The notes: generated by a model from the sequence alone, not told the origin. A DNA stretch of 64,000 nucleotides from Microbispora sp. H13382 (GCF_014161445.1 NZ_JABBXA010000024.1:62001-126000), one strand, 5' to 3'. Shown: positions 8,672-17,895, counted from the stretch's first letter. Numbers and translations are program-made.

Positions 8672-9702
8672 CGACGCGTTTCGGGAAGGAACACGTCCTG
8701 CATGTCGTCGAAGCGCTCGACGCACCGGCCCGCGCCCAGCACCACCGACTGGAGCGGCTGGTCGACGAGGTGGATCGGCATGCCGACGGCGTCTCCGAGC
8801 CGTTCGGCCAGCCCGTCGAGCAGCGCGCCGCCGCCGGTCAGCACGATGCCGTTGTCGATGAGGTCGCCCGCCAGCTCGGCCGGGCACTGGTCCAGTGTGG
8901 TCTGGACGGCGTCGACGATCGTCTGGACCTGGTCCTCGATCGCCTCCCTGACCTGGGCCCGGTTGATCGTGGCGGTCTTGGGCAGGCCGGTCACCAGGTC
9001 GCGGCCCCGGATCGGCAGCGAGGTCTCGTCGTCGCCGCCCGGCCGCGCGCTGCCCATCTTGATCTTGATGTGCTCGGCCGTGCGCTCGCCGAGCATCAGG
9101 GAGTGTTCCTTCTTGACGTAGTTAACGATCGCCTCGTCGAGCTCGTCGCCGCCGACCCGCACGGACTTCGACACGACCACCCCGCCGAGCGAGACGATCG
9201 CGACCTCCGTCGTGCCGCCGCCGATGTCCACGACCATGTTGCCGGTGGTGTCGCCCACGTTGAGCCCGGCGCCGATCGCCGCGGCCATCGGCTCCTCGAT
9301 GATGTGGACGCGGCGGGCGCCCGCCTCGTACGCCGCCTCCCTGACCGCGCGCTGCTCCACGCTCGTGGTGCCGCTCGGCACGGCGACGACGACCCGGGGC
9401 TTGGCCAGGTAGCGGTTCTTGTGCGCCACCTGGATGAAGTGCCGCAGCATGCGCTCGGCCGCGTCGAGGTCGGCGATCACACCGTCCTTGAGCGGGCGCA
9501 GCGTGGCGATGTGGGGCGGGGTGCGCCCGATCATCTCCTTCGCCGCGGTCCCGACCGCCACGATCCTGTCCGTGTGCAGGTTGATCGCCACCACCGAGGG
9601 CTCGTCGAGGACGACGCCCTTCTTGCGCACGTACACGAGCGTGTTGGCTGTGCCGAGATCGACCGCCATGTCCCGGCCGAGCAATCCCCACGGGAAACCC
9701 AT
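8668..9702 (-). CDS. mreB: Rod shape-determining protein MreB (actin homologue)
   Basis: Actin-like ATPase of 344 residues that organises lateral wall synthesis in filamentous actinomycetes. Visible actin-fold motifs are the phosphate-1 loop VDLGTANT near the N-terminus, VAVPSGTTSVEQRAV, the adenosine region IIEEPMAAAIGAGL, phosphate-2 VDIGGGTTEVAIVSLGG and GIVLTGGGALLDGL near the C-terminus. ATG 9702 (MGFPWGLLGRDMAVDLGT) fits the family N-terminus; a GTG at 9735 in frame would add 11 residues and cannot be excluded, because neither start has a strong ribosome site. It is the first gene of mreB-mreC-mreD-mrdA-rodA and ends in ATGA with mreC. Confidence 0.95.
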   Translation of the reverse strand: MGFPWGLLGRDMAVDLGTANTLVYVRKKGVVLDEPSVVAINLHTDRIVAVGTAAKEMIGRTPPHIATLRPLKDGVIADLDAAERMLRHFIQVAHKNRYLAKPRVVVAVPSGTTSVEQRAVREAAYEAGARRVHIIEEPMAAAIGAGLNVGDTTGNMVVDIGGGTTEVAIVSLGGVVVSKSVRVGGDELDEAIVNYVKKEHSLMLGERTAEHIKIKMGSARPGGDDETSLPIRGRDLVTGLPKTATINRAQVREAIEDQVQTIVDAVQTTLDQCPAELAGDLIDNGIVLTGGGALLDGLAERLGDAVGMPIHLVDQPLQSVVLGAGRCVERFDDMQDVFLPETRR

Positions 9703-9800
9703 CGCCGACCAGCTTTCAGAGAGGAGGGAGAGCACGCGTGATCGCTGCCCGGCGGCCCCGCCTCTAAACAGAACGGCCCCTCCCGTACGAACCGGACACG

Positions 9801-10784
9801 CTAGGCGACGCTGAGATAGAGGTCTCTCGCCAGCTTCGTCACCCGCTCCGCCGACTTCCTGAAGGACGCCCCCGAGGGCTGCAGGGTGAGCACCACCATG
9901 ATCAGCCGGTCGCCGATCACGCCAGTAGTGTGGAGCACCGGACGGCCGAAATCAACCGGGTTGCCGCCCATTGTGACCGCCCCGATACGGAGTGACGCCA
10001 CCGTCGCGCGGGTGCACTTGACGGGAGGAACCGCGCCGTATCCCGACCACCCCTGCTTGATCGCCCAGGGTCTGGGGACGGCGCGCGGGATCCCGAAGTA
10101 CTGGTCGAAGCCGTCGCTCGCGCACTTCGACGCACTGTGCAGGTTGCCGAGGACGAAGTCGCGGACGCGGGGTTCGGCCCGCCGCAGCAGATACCGGTAG
10201 ACGAGCGCCATGTCGGCCGCGCTGACGGCGGTGTAGCCCCAGAATCCGGGTTTGGCGGCGGGCGGCGGGGCGGTTTCGGTCAGGCCGATCCGGCGGGCCA
10301 TGCGGCGGACGATCTCGCCCTGACCGCCGCGCCGCCACAGGGCCGTCGCCGCGTCGTCGTCGCTGCCGCGCAGCATGGGCGTCAGAAGCGCCCTGTCCCG
10401 GGCGGGCACGGCGCCCTTGTGCCGCTCCAGGTAGTCGACGGCGATGAGGATCTTCACCACCGACGCCGACCGGAACCGGTGGTGCGCCAGATGCCGGGCG
10501 ACCGTCTTGCCCGTGGTCACGTCCACCACGGCGTACCCCGCCGTCACCCCGGCCGGCACCCGCACGGGCCCGGCGGGGGAGCGGACCGGACGGGCCGCCT
10601 CGGCCGCCGCCTCCCCGGCGGCGGCGCCGCCCGCTCCCGGCGTCTTCGGGGCCGCGGACGCCGCCGTGTCCGTGTCCGGGTTCGGGGACCGCGTCGCCGG
10701 CCGGGCGTTCGCCGCGCACCCGGTCAGCAGTGCGGGAAGCACGGCGGCGACGGCCAGAAGCGAGGCGGTTCTCGATCGGGTCAC
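9801..10784 (-). CDS. Lipoprotein serine hydrolase (beta-lactamase/PBP fold)
   Basis: A 327-residue exported protein. Residues 1-23 form a lipoprotein signal peptide with lipobox L20-TG-C23, followed by an Ala/Pro/Thr linker to about residue 75. The domain beyond has S108-VV-K111 (the SxxK active-site tetrad of penicillin-recognising enzymes) and SDD at 141-143 where class A enzymes have SDN. A canonical KTG triad is not obvious; KQGWSGYG lies in the matching region. It may be a carboxypeptidase-like or degenerate beta-lactamase-family protein on the outer face of the membrane. Start GTG 10784 is chosen because the signal peptide begins there; its ribosome site is weak. It lies just upstream of the mre operon in the same direction. 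Confidence 0.8.
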   Translation of the reverse strand: MTRSRTASLLAVAAVLPALLTGCAANARPATRSPNPDTDTAASAAPKTPGAGGAAAGEAAAEAARPVRSPAGPVRVPAGVTAGYAVVDVTTGKTVARHLAHHRFRSASVVKILIAVDYLERHKGAVPARDRALLTPMLRGSDDDAATALWRRGGQGEIVRRMARRIGLTETAPPPAAKPGFWGYTAVSAADMALVYRYLLRRAEPRVRDFVLGNLHSASKCASDGFDQYFGIPRAVPRPWAIKQGWSGYGAVPPVKCTRATVASLRIGAVTMGGNPVDFGRPVLHTTGVIGDRLIMVVLTLQPSGASFRKSAERVTKLARDLYLSVA

Positions 10785-10843
10785 CCGACCATGCCTACCA
10801 GATCGCCGCGAAGCGCGACGGCACTCGCCTGGTCGCGCTCTTC

Positions 10844-12034
10844 TCAGCGGAAGGCCGCGTGGCCGGTGAGCGCCTGTCCGACGACGAGGGTGTGCATCTC
10901 GGGAGTGCCTTCGTAGGTCAGGACCGACTCCAGGTTGGTCATGTGCCGGATCACGGGGAATTCCAGCGAGATGCCGTTGGCGCCGAGAACGGTGCGCGCG
11001 ACGCGGCAGATCTCCAGCGCCTTGCCGACGTTGTTCAGCTTGCCCATGCTGATCTCGTGCGGACGCACCGTGCCGGCGTCCTTGCGGCGGCCGAGGTGCA
11101 GGGCCAGCAACTGCCCGGTGGCGAGTTCGGCCGCCATGCCGGCGAGCTTGGCCTGCGTGAGCTGGAAGGCGGCGATCGGCCTGCCGAACTGGGTGCGCTG
11201 TCCGGCGTACTCCAGGGCGGCGGCGAACGCGGAGCGGGCCGCGCCCATGGCGCCCCAGACGATGCCGTAGCGGGCCTCGTTCAGGCAGGACAGCGGTCCC
11301 CTGAGGCCGCGTACCTCCGGGAACGCCGCGTCGGCGGGCAGCCGGACGCCGTCCAGGACGAGCTCGCTGGTGATCGAGGCGCGCAGGGACAGCTTGTGCT
11401 TGATCACCGGGGCGGAGAAGCCGGGAGCGCCGGTGGGGACGACGAACCCGCGGATGCCCTCGTCGGTGTTCGCCCAGACCACCGCGACGTCGGCGACCGA
11501 GCCGTTGGTGATCCACATCTTCCGCCCGTCGAGGATCCAGTCGTCGCCGTCGCGGCGGGCACGGGTGCGCATGGCCCCCGGATCGGACCCGTGATCGGGC
11601 TCGGTCAGGCCGAAGCAGCCGATGGCCTCGCCGGCCGCCATGCGGGGCAGCCACTCCTGCTTCTGCTCCTCGGTGCCGTGCTTCCAGATCGCGAACATCG
11701 CCAGCGACCCCTGCACCGACACCAGGGAGCGGATGCCCGAGTCGGACGCCTCCAGTTCCAGGCACGCCAGGCCATAGTCCACCGCGCTCATGCCGGCGCA
11801 GCCGTATCCCTGCAGGTGCATGCCCAGGAGGCCGAGCGAGCCCAGCTCCTTGGCGAGGTCCCGGATCGAGGGCAGGCCGCCCTCCTCGAACCAGGTGGCG
11901 ACGTACGGATCGATCAGCCGCGCGCACAGCTGGCGCACGGCGTCGCGTACGGCCTTCTCGTCGGAGCCGAGCAGGTCCTCGATGCCGATCGGGTCGAGCG
12001 GGTCGACGGGGGCGGGGCGGCCGGGAGCGGTCAT
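10844..12034 (-). CDS. gcdH: Acyl-CoA dehydrogenase, glutaryl-CoA dehydrogenase-like
   Basis: FAD-dependent acyl-CoA dehydrogenase of 396 residues. It has the family signatures GCFGLTEPDHGSDP and KMWITNG and a catalytic Glu375 in TYEGT near the C-terminus, the arrangement of glutaryl-CoA dehydrogenases, which oxidatively decarboxylate glutaryl-CoA to crotonyl-CoA. Substrate assignment is by resemblance. ATG 12034 overlaps the stop of the upstream CoA-transferase gene as ATGA, so the two are co-translated: the transferase would make the CoA ester and this enzyme oxidise it. That fits lysine/glutarate-type dicarboxylate catabolism in the cytoplasm. Confidence 0.88.
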   Translation of the reverse strand: MTAPGRPAPVDPLDPIGIEDLLGSDEKAVRDAVRQLCARLIDPYVATWFEEGGLPSIRDLAKELGSLGLLGMHLQGYGCAGMSAVDYGLACLELEASDSGIRSLVSVQGSLAMFAIWKHGTEEQKQEWLPRMAAGEAIGCFGLTEPDHGSDPGAMRTRARRDGDDWILDGRKMWITNGSVADVAVVWANTDEGIRGFVVPTGAPGFSAPVIKHKLSLRASITSELVLDGVRLPADAAFPEVRGLRGPLSCLNEARYGIVWGAMGAARSAFAAALEYAGQRTQFGRPIAAFQLTQAKLAGMAAELATGQLLALHLGRRKDAGTVRPHEISMGKLNNVGKALEICRVARTVLGANGISLEFPVIRHMTNLESVLTYEGTPEMHTLVVGQALTGHAAFR

Positions 12035-13227
12035 GACGGTGTCTGTCCTGTCGTAGGGAGATCGATCGGGTCGAGATCCGCGAGCGACCCGTGACCGGAG
12101 GCGAGCCAGGCGCGCACGGCGGGGTCGTGTTCGCCGAGCGCCGGCGGCGGCCCCGCCGGGCGGACCAGGTCCTCGGAGTAGCCCACGGGGTGGCGCACCT
12201 GCGGTGCGCGATCGGAGCGGGGGCGTACGGCGGGTGCCAGGCCGAGGCGTTCGGCCAGACGGAACGCCTCGGCGAGGTCCTGCACGCGGCCGGCCGGCAC
12301 CTGCTCGGCGGTCAGCCGTTCCTGCCAGTCGGCCGCGTCCGCGGCGGACAGGAGGCGTTCCAGCGCATCGACGAGCTCCTCGCGGTGGGCCACCCTGGCG
12401 GCGTTCGTCGCGAAGCGATCGTCGGTGGCCAGGCCGGGGTCGCCGAGCACGCGGGCCAGCCGGGCGAACTGGCCGTCGTTGCCGCAGGCCACGGCGAGCA
12501 GGCCGTCGCGGCAGCGCAGGGTCTCGTACGGGGCGATGGAGGGGTGCCGGTTGCCCATCCGCTTCGGCGGCACGCCGGTCTCCAGGTAGCCCTGCGCCTG
12601 GTTGACCAGCGCGGCCAGCAGGCTGGACAGCAGATTCACTTCGACGTGGCATCCCCTGCCGGTGCCCGCCCGGGCGGCCAGCGCGGCCAGGATCCCGATG
12701 GTGGCGTCCTTGCCGGTCAGCACGTCGACCAGGGCCACGCCCGCCTTCGTCGGCTCCCCATCGGCCGCGCCGGTGATCGACATCAGTCCGCCCACCGCCT
12801 GGACGACGAAGTCGTAGCCCAGCAGGTCGGCCCCGGCGCCGGCGCCGAAGCCGCTGACGGAGCAGTAGACGACTCCCGGGTTCGTGGCCGCCACCTGCGC
12901 GTAGCCCAGGCCGCGCCGGTCGAGCGCGCCCGGTTTGAAGTTCTCCACGAGCACGTCGGCGCGCCGCGCCAGCTCGCGGGCGAGCGTCAGGTCCGCCGGA
13001 TCGTCCAGGTCCAGCGTGACGCTCCGCTTGGAGCGGTTCACGCTCTCGAAGTAGGTCGACGACGTGGCCGACCACGGCGGGCCCCACGATCGGGTGTCGT
13101 CTCCCGTGCCGGGGCGCTCGACCTTGATCACGGTCGCTCCCAGGTCGGCCAGCGTCATCGTGCAGGACGGTCCGGCCAGCACGCGGCTGAAGTCGGCCAC
13201 GAGAACACCGTGCAGCGGACGGGTCAC
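12031..13227 (-). CDS. Family III (CaiB/BaiF) CoA-transferase
   Basis: CoA-transferase of 398 residues with the family N-terminus (LAGPSCTMTLADLGATVIKVERPGTGDDTR) and the conserved DVLVENFKPG region at 91-100. By context it probably moves CoA to glutarate or a related acid for the adjacent GcdH-like enzyme. Aligned to formyl-CoA transferase, the catalytic Asp (Asp169 there) falls at S201 in GRGCHVEVNLLSS, so the usual aspartyl nucleophile appears to be missing. GTG 13227 has GGAGG upstream. It is read divergently from the PucR-type regulator across about 530 bp. Confidence 0.88.
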   Translation of the reverse strand: MTRPLHGVLVADFSRVLAGPSCTMTLADLGATVIKVERPGTGDDTRSWGPPWSATSSTYFESVNRSKRSVTLDLDDPADLTLARELARRADVLVENFKPGALDRRGLGYAQVAATNPGVVYCSVSGFGAGAGADLLGYDFVVQAVGGLMSITGAADGEPTKAGVALVDVLTGKDATIGILAALAARAGTGRGCHVEVNLLSSLLAALVNQAQGYLETGVPPKRMGNRHPSIAPYETLRCRDGLLAVACGNDGQFARLARVLGDPGLATDDRFATNAARVAHREELVDALERLLSAADAADWQERLTAEQVPAGRVQDLAEAFRLAERLGLAPAVRPRSDRAPQVRHPVGYSEDLVRPAGPPPALGEHDPAVRAWLASGHGSLADLDPIDLPTTGQTPS

Positions 13228-13502
13228 GGCCGCGCCTCCGGTTCCCGCGGCGCGCCGATCGGCGGCTCTGGGTCGCGCATCACATCTCCTCGGTCGGGTG
13301 CGGGTGCCGGGACGTCTCGAGGCTAGGACCGGGTGCGGCCCTCGTTCTTCGGATGTTCCGCCGGAGTTCGGCGATCACCGGGCGAAACCGATGAAGATCA
13401 CCGCACCGCCGACATCGGGCCGATGAGTCGGACAAAATACGCAATGCGGATGTAAGCTCCGGGGGGCATCGCCCGCAGCAAGCCCGGGACCTGGGGCTTG
13501 AG
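13228..13502. promoter_or_regulatory. Divergent promoter region of the CoA-transferase operon with a palindrome
   Basis: This 275-bp stretch separates the minus-strand CoA-transferase start from plus-strand genes. It contains an interrupted palindrome at 13409-13431 (CCGAC and ATCGG, a central G, then CCGAT, two bases, GTCGG), the best operator candidate for the adjacent PucR-type regulator. No convincing gene is seen: an 80-codon minus-strand frame here has poor composition. Confidence 0.4.
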
Positions 13503-13751
13503 GTGCGGCTGTACCGTGTCATCGAGTACGCCGTCGGAACGGATCACCGGCCCGCCCCGGGCGTACGAAAGCAAAGGATCGACTCCCGCATGTCCGAGAA
13601 GGGCGCCGAGTTCGAAACCGGGTTCGGCGACCCCCACTGCCAGGTCGAAGGCCCGGTCGTCAGCCTGGAGATGGACGGGAGCGCGACGTACACCGTGCCC
13701 GACGTGATCGAGGCGATGCCGGCGTTCGGCGCGGGTGCCGCGGGGACGTGA
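13503..13751 (+). CDS. Small hypothetical protein upstream of pucR-type gene
   Basis: An open frame of up to 82 codons ending 3 bp before the regulator start. An internal ATG at 13590 gives 53 residues (MSEKGAEFETGFGDPHCQVE and onward). Nearly every codon of that part ends in G or C, as in real genes of this window, and its position suggests co-transcription with the regulator. I recognise no family, it has no cysteine pair, signal peptide or membrane segment, and there is no strong ribosome site. It may be a small accessory protein or the tail of a lost gene. Confidence 0.3.
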   Translation: MRLYRVIEYAVGTDHRPAPGVRKQRIDSRMSEKGAEFETGFGDPHCQVEGPVVSLEMDGSATYTVPDVIEAMPAFGAGAAGT

Positions 13752-13754
13752 CCG

Positions 13755-15227
13755 ATGCCCCGGCTCGCCGAGCTCAGCCGCGCCCTCGGGCATGACCTGC
13801 GGCCCGTCTCCGCCGGGCCGCTGCCCGACCGCGTCGTGACCGGAGTGCACGTCAGTGAGCTGACCGATCCCACGCCGTACCTTGAGGGCGGCGAACTGCT
13901 CCTGACGACCGGCATGGGACTCACCGGACAGGCCGCGCAGGCACGGTCGTACACCGCCCGGCTGGCGGAGAAGGGGATCGCCGCCCTCGGTCTCGGGCTG
14001 GGCCCGATCTACCGGGAGGTGCCCGCCGTCCTGGCCGAGGCGTGCGAGGCGGCCGGGCTGCCGCTGCTGGTGGTGCCCGATCCCACGCCGTTCCTCCTGG
14101 TGGCGCGCAAGTACTGGTCGCTGCTGGCCGAGGCCGGTCAGGAGGAGGCCGACGCGACCCTCGGCGCGCACCGGGAACTCGTCCGCGCGGCCGCGGGCCC
14201 CGACCCGGTGTCCGCCGTGGTCCGGACCCTCGCGGGCGCGGTCGAGGGGTGGGCCGCCCGGCTCACCCCGCAGGGACACATCGTGGAGGTCTGGCCCTCG
14301 GAACGCCGTCGCGTCGCGCGGCAGATCGCGGGGGTGCTGGCCCGGCTGCGCGCGGCCGGCCCGCACTCCTCGGCGACCCTGCCCATCGACGGGGACGACG
14401 TGGTCGTGCAGCCGCTCAGCGCCCAGGGGCGGCTGACCGGGTTCGTCGCGATCGGCTGCCCCCCGCCCATGAGGGCGCGGGACCGGCAGCTCGTCCTGGC
14501 GGCCTGCTCGCTGCTGGCGCTGCGGGACGAGCGGGGACGGTCTCACGGGCGGGCGGCCCGGGCCGCCCGCGACGCGGTGGCGCGACTGTTGCTGCTGGGC
14601 TACTGCGACGCGGCGCGCGCCCTCGCCGCCGACCTCGGCATGCCCGCGCCGCCCTCGCGCCTGCGCGTCCTCGCCGTCACGGGGGCCGCCGCGGCCGGAT
14701 CCGACCTGCTCGACGCGCTGGAGCAGACGCTGCCACGCGGGCATGGGCGGATCCTCGCCGCGGCCGGCCCCGGTGAGCTGTGGATGCTGCTCGCCGACCG
14801 GAACCGGCCGGCGGTCCAGGCCGTCGTCGCCGACTTCGTCGCCGCCGGTGCTCCGGCGGCGCGCGCGGTGCTGTCCCGTGAGCTGGCCGTCCGCGACCTG
14901 GCCCTGCACCTGCCCGCGCTGCGTGCCGCGCTCGCCCGGGCGGACGGGGGGTCGGTCAGGGACCTGGCCGCGGACGGGCGGCCGTTCGCCGGCTCGCCCG
15001 ATCTGGAGCCGCTGCTGTCGTACGCGCGGGCGGATCTCGTCGGCGCCGTCGTCGCCTACCTTCGCCACCGTGGGCGTTGGGAGGACGCGGCCAGGGAGCT
15101 CTCCGTCCACCGCAACACCCTCCGGCACCGCATCGGCACCGCGGCCAAGGTGCTCGGCGCGGACCTCGACGATCCCGACGTGGCGAGCACGGTCTGGCTT
15201 CGCCTGAGAGAGCGCGGCCTGGCCTGA
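13755..15227 (+). CDS. PucR family transcriptional regulator
   Basis: Regulator of 490 residues. The N-terminal ~130 residues match the PucR purine-catabolism-type ligand domain (LTDPTPYLEGGELLLTTGMGL). The C-terminal ~70 carry the PucR-type helix-turn-helix (LSVHRNTLRHRIGTAAKVLG). The central part is a GGDEF-like degenerate region common in this family. It stands divergent to the CoA-transferase/gcdH operon and convergent with the ureohydrolase gene, so it probably controls the dicarboxylate operon, possibly both. It is cytoplasmic with no membrane segments. The start ATG 13755 lies 3 bp beyond a small upstream frame. Confidence 0.9.
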   Translation: MPRLAELSRALGHDLRPVSAGPLPDRVVTGVHVSELTDPTPYLEGGELLLTTGMGLTGQAAQARSYTARLAEKGIAALGLGLGPIYREVPAVLAEACEAAGLPLLVVPDPTPFLLVARKYWSLLAEAGQEEADATLGAHRELVRAAAGPDPVSAVVRTLAGAVEGWAARLTPQGHIVEVWPSERRRVARQIAGVLARLRAAGPHSSATLPIDGDDVVVQPLSAQGRLTGFVAIGCPPPMRARDRQLVLAACSLLALRDERGRSHGRAARAARDAVARLLLLGYCDAARALAADLGMPAPPSRLRVLAVTGAAAAGSDLLDALEQTLPRGHGRILAAAGPGELWMLLADRNRPAVQAVVADFVAAGAPAARAVLSRELAVRDLALHLPALRAALARADGGSVRDLAADGRPFAGSPDLEPLLSYARADLVGAVVAYLRHRGRWEDAARELSVHRNTLRHRIGTAAKVLGADLDDPDVASTVWLRLRERGLA

Positions 15228-15255
15228 GACCGCGGATTCTCCCGCTACCGAGGGC

Positions 15256-16269
15256 TCAGCGGCCGTCGAGGAGGGGCTGCCCGGGGTCCCAGCGGGTGCC
15301 TTCCGCGGCGTCCCTGCGGCGGCGGGCGATCGCCGACAGCGCCTCGAGGACGACCCGGTTGCCGAGGTACGCCGTGATGTCCGCGTGGTCGTACGGCGGG
15401 GCCACCTCGACGATCTCCAGGCCGACGACGGGCAGCTCGTAGCAGGTGCGGCGTACGGCGTCGAGGAGCTGGCGGGCCGACAGGCCGCCCGGCTCGGGCG
15501 TGCCGGTGCCCGGCGCGTGGCCCGGGTCGCAGACGTCCACGTCAACCGACAGGTAGACCCCGTCGCAGTCGTCGAGCGCGATCGCGTACGCCTCGGTGAG
15601 GCACTCGTCGAGGCCCCTGGCGACGATCTCGGTCATCTCGTAGGACCGCATGCGCTGCCCGGCCATCCAGCCGAGGATGTCCGGCCCCGGCCAGTAGCCG
15701 CGCAGCCCGACCTGCAGGAAACGGTCGCCCCGGATGGCGCCCGACTCGATGAGCCGCCGCATCGGCTGCCCGTGGCCGTGCAGGTGGCCGAACTCGATGT
15801 CGCCGGTGTCGGCGTGCGCGTCGAAATGGATCATCGAGATCCGGCCGAAGCCGTGGTGACGGGCCACACCGGTCGCGTCGGGCAGGGCGATCGTGTGGTC
15901 GCCGCCGAGGACGACGGGGATCGCCCCGGAGGCCGCGATCGCGGCGACCGCGTCCTCGATCGCGCGCAGGCTGCCTTCGATGTCCCCGGCGTAGGTCTCC
16001 ACGTCCCCGGCGTCCAGCACCCGCAGGTCCTTGAGGGCGTCCACGCGCAGTGCCAGGCTCGGGCGGGAGCCGTCATGGGGGAGATAGCAGGTCTGGCGGA
16101 TGGCGTTCGGGCCGAAGCGCGCACCCGGACGGTGGGAGGTGCCGCCGTCGAACGGCGCGCCCAGGATGACGACGTCGGCGTCCGCGTAGCCGGCGGGGTC
16201 GTCGAGGTCGCACCGCTCGACGCCGAGGAACGTGATGTCGGGGCCGAACATCTGGCCGTAGCGGGACAA
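15256..16269 (-). CDS. speB: Agmatinase-family ureohydrolase
   Basis: Binuclear-manganese ureohydrolase of 337 residues that releases urea from a guanidino compound such as agmatine; guanidinobutyrate, guanidinopropionate or guanidine are equally possible, so the symbol marks the family only. All metal ligands are present: H125 in GGDHT, D150/H152/D154 in FDAHADT and D243/D245 in SVDVDVCDPGHAPGTGTPEP. The start is TTG 16269 with CAGGAG at ideal spacing. It stands alone, converging on the PucR regulator gene with a 28-bp gap and followed on the same strand by nothing related. No guanidine riboswitch was recognised upstream. Confidence 0.9.
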   Translation of the reverse strand: MSRYGQMFGPDITFLGVERCDLDDPAGYADADVVILGAPFDGGTSHRPGARFGPNAIRQTCYLPHDGSRPSLALRVDALKDLRVLDAGDVETYAGDIEGSLRAIEDAVAAIAASGAIPVVLGGDHTIALPDATGVARHHGFGRISMIHFDAHADTGDIEFGHLHGHGQPMRRLIESGAIRGDRFLQVGLRGYWPGPDILGWMAGQRMRSYEMTEIVARGLDECLTEAYAIALDDCDGVYLSVDVDVCDPGHAPGTGTPEPGGLSARQLLDAVRRTCYELPVVGLEIVEVAPPYDHADITAYLGNRVVLEALSAIARRRRDAAEGTRWDPGQPLLDGR

Positions 16270-16302
16270 TCCAACTCCTGACGAAACCGGTCTTATCGGG
16301 TA

Positions 16303-17895
16303 TCACATGCTATTAGCTGACAAGGTGGACATGGTGCGGGCCTCGACGATGAACGGGTCGAGCAGGCCCGGGGTGCTCGCGGCGGCGAGGCGCAGCGCCT
16401 CGGCGAGGTCCACGTCGCGCACCTGGTAGCCCTGCTTGCCCGCCGCGGTGGTCGCCGTCAGCGTCGCCAGGCGGGCGCGGCGCTGGAAGAACGACCGCTC
16501 GATGTTCCAGCCGATGACGCCGTCGCACTCCAGCACCACGCGGCGGCGCACGATCGAGCCCCAGCGGGTGACCAGGTAGCCGGACGTCAGCGCGTGGCCC
16601 AGCGAGCGGTAGCGGTCGGCGGCCAGCAGGGCCGTCAGCGGCAGCAGGGCGGCGGCGGTGAGCCACGTCCACGAGGGCAGGCCGGCCCACTGCCACGCTG
16701 CGAGCAGCGCGGCCAGCACCAGCGCGTGCACGCCGTACGCACGGGTGAACCTGCGGCGCAGCGCGGCCGGGCCGTGCGCGGTCAGGCCCGCGGTGACCGG
16801 CGAGGCGGCGGCCTCGGGCGTGCCGGAGGAGACGCGCGGGAGCACGAGCCGGGCCACCGACACGGCCCGCTCACGCGGCGCGGGTGGCAGCAGCATCGAC
16901 CCGCCGCGCTGGGCGCCCTGCGCGGCGCGCAGGCCCGTGGTCACCGCCGCCAGGCGGGCCCCGCGTACGGCGCGCAGGAGCAGCGGCTCGCCGACCTCGA
17001 CGCCGCGCAGCCGCCGCTCCTCGATGGTGGTGGCCCGCGTGGTCAGCAGTCCCCGGGTCACGTGCAGGGTGCCCTCGGCGTGCCGGGTCAGCCGGAAGTT
17101 CCCGAAGGCCAGCACGTAGCCGAGCGTGGAGGCGACGCTCACGAACACGACCAGCACGAGCACCACCGTCGCGATCTCCAGCGGGAGCGACATCGCGCTG
17201 AACCACCGCCAGGTCTCCCGGACGGGTCCGACTCTCCCGAGGTCGACGTTGCCCTCCGAGACCAGGCGGGACACGAAGCCGGCGACGACGCCCACGGTGA
17301 CGAGCCCGGACATCGTGAACGGCCCGAACCTCACCCACTCGGGACGCATCCGCGCGAGCTCGGTCTCCGCCGCCGGCGTGCTCCCGGCGGGAGGCGTCAC
17401 GGTGACCGCCGTGGTGGACGCGGTGGTGGAGGCAGCGGGAGAGCGGTGCAGCAGTTCCACGCGCAGGCGGGCGGCCTCGGCGGCGGTCAGCGCGTCGAGC
17501 TTGAGCCGGCCCTCGTGCCTGCGCTCCGACGTGCCCGTCCCCACCTCCACCCGGGCCAGGCCGAGCACGCGGTGCAGCACGTGGGAGGTGACGTCCACCG
17601 TGCGGACCCGGTCGCGGGGCACGGTCAGCACCTTCCGGGTCAGCAGGCCACGGCGGACCTGCACGTGCTCCGGGGTGATCCGATAGGTCGTGGTGAACCA
17701 GCGCAGCATGCCGAGCACGACCATGAGACCGACGCCGGCGACGCTCCACAGGTGCCCCTTCCCGCCGCTGCTCGACCCCGCGACCAGCAGGCCGAGCAGC
17801 GCCGGGGCGGCCCGTACGACCTCCTGGAAGGGGTGGACCACCAGCATCCGCGGGCTCAGCCGGCGCCAGACCGTCTCCACCACGGGGTCGATCAC
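16303..17895 (-). CDS. Bacterial PH-domain membrane protein (YdbT-like)
   Basis: Polytopic protein of 530 residues containing repeated bacterial PH (bPH_2) domains alternating with pairs of membrane helices, the layout of Bacillus YdbT. Copies are recognisable from motifs such as TYRITPEHVQVRRGLLTRK (about residue 70) and NFRLTRHAEGTLHVTRGLL (about 270). GTG 17895 overlaps the stop of the upstream ydbS-like gene as GTGA, so the two form a translationally coupled pair that probably assembles in one membrane complex. Its function is unknown; in Bacillus the pair affects sensitivity to certain bacteriocins. Confidence 0.85.
   Translation of the reverse strand: MIDPVVETVWRRLSPRMLVVHPFQEVVRAAPALLGLLVAGSSSGGKGHLWSVAGVGLMVVLGMLRWFTTTYRITPEHVQVRRGLLTRKVLTVPRDRVRTVDVTSHVLHRVLGLARVEVGTGTSERRHEGRLKLDALTAAEAARLRVELLHRSPAASTTASTTAVTVTPPAGSTPAAETELARMRPEWVRFGPFTMSGLVTVGVVAGFVSRLVSEGNVDLGRVGPVRETWRWFSAMSLPLEIATVVLVLVVFVSVASTLGYVLAFGNFRLTRHAEGTLHVTRGLLTTRATTIEERRLRGVEVGEPLLLRAVRGARLAAVTTGLRAAQGAQRGGSMLLPPAPRERAVSVARLVLPRVSSGTPEAAASPVTAGLTAHGPAALRRRFTRAYGVHALVLAALLAAWQWAGLPSWTWLTAAALLPLTALLAADRYRSLGHALTSGYLVTRWGSIVRRRVVLECDGVIGWNIERSFFQRRARLATLTATTAAGKQGYQVRDVDLAEALRLAAASTPGLLDPFIVEARTMSTLSANSM

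Noticed and set aside
15250-16310. Guanidine riboswitch before the agmatinase-family gene
   Set aside because: Only about 30 bp separate the start from the neighbouring gene end, too little for a known guanidine aptamer, and no conserved aptamer motif is visible.
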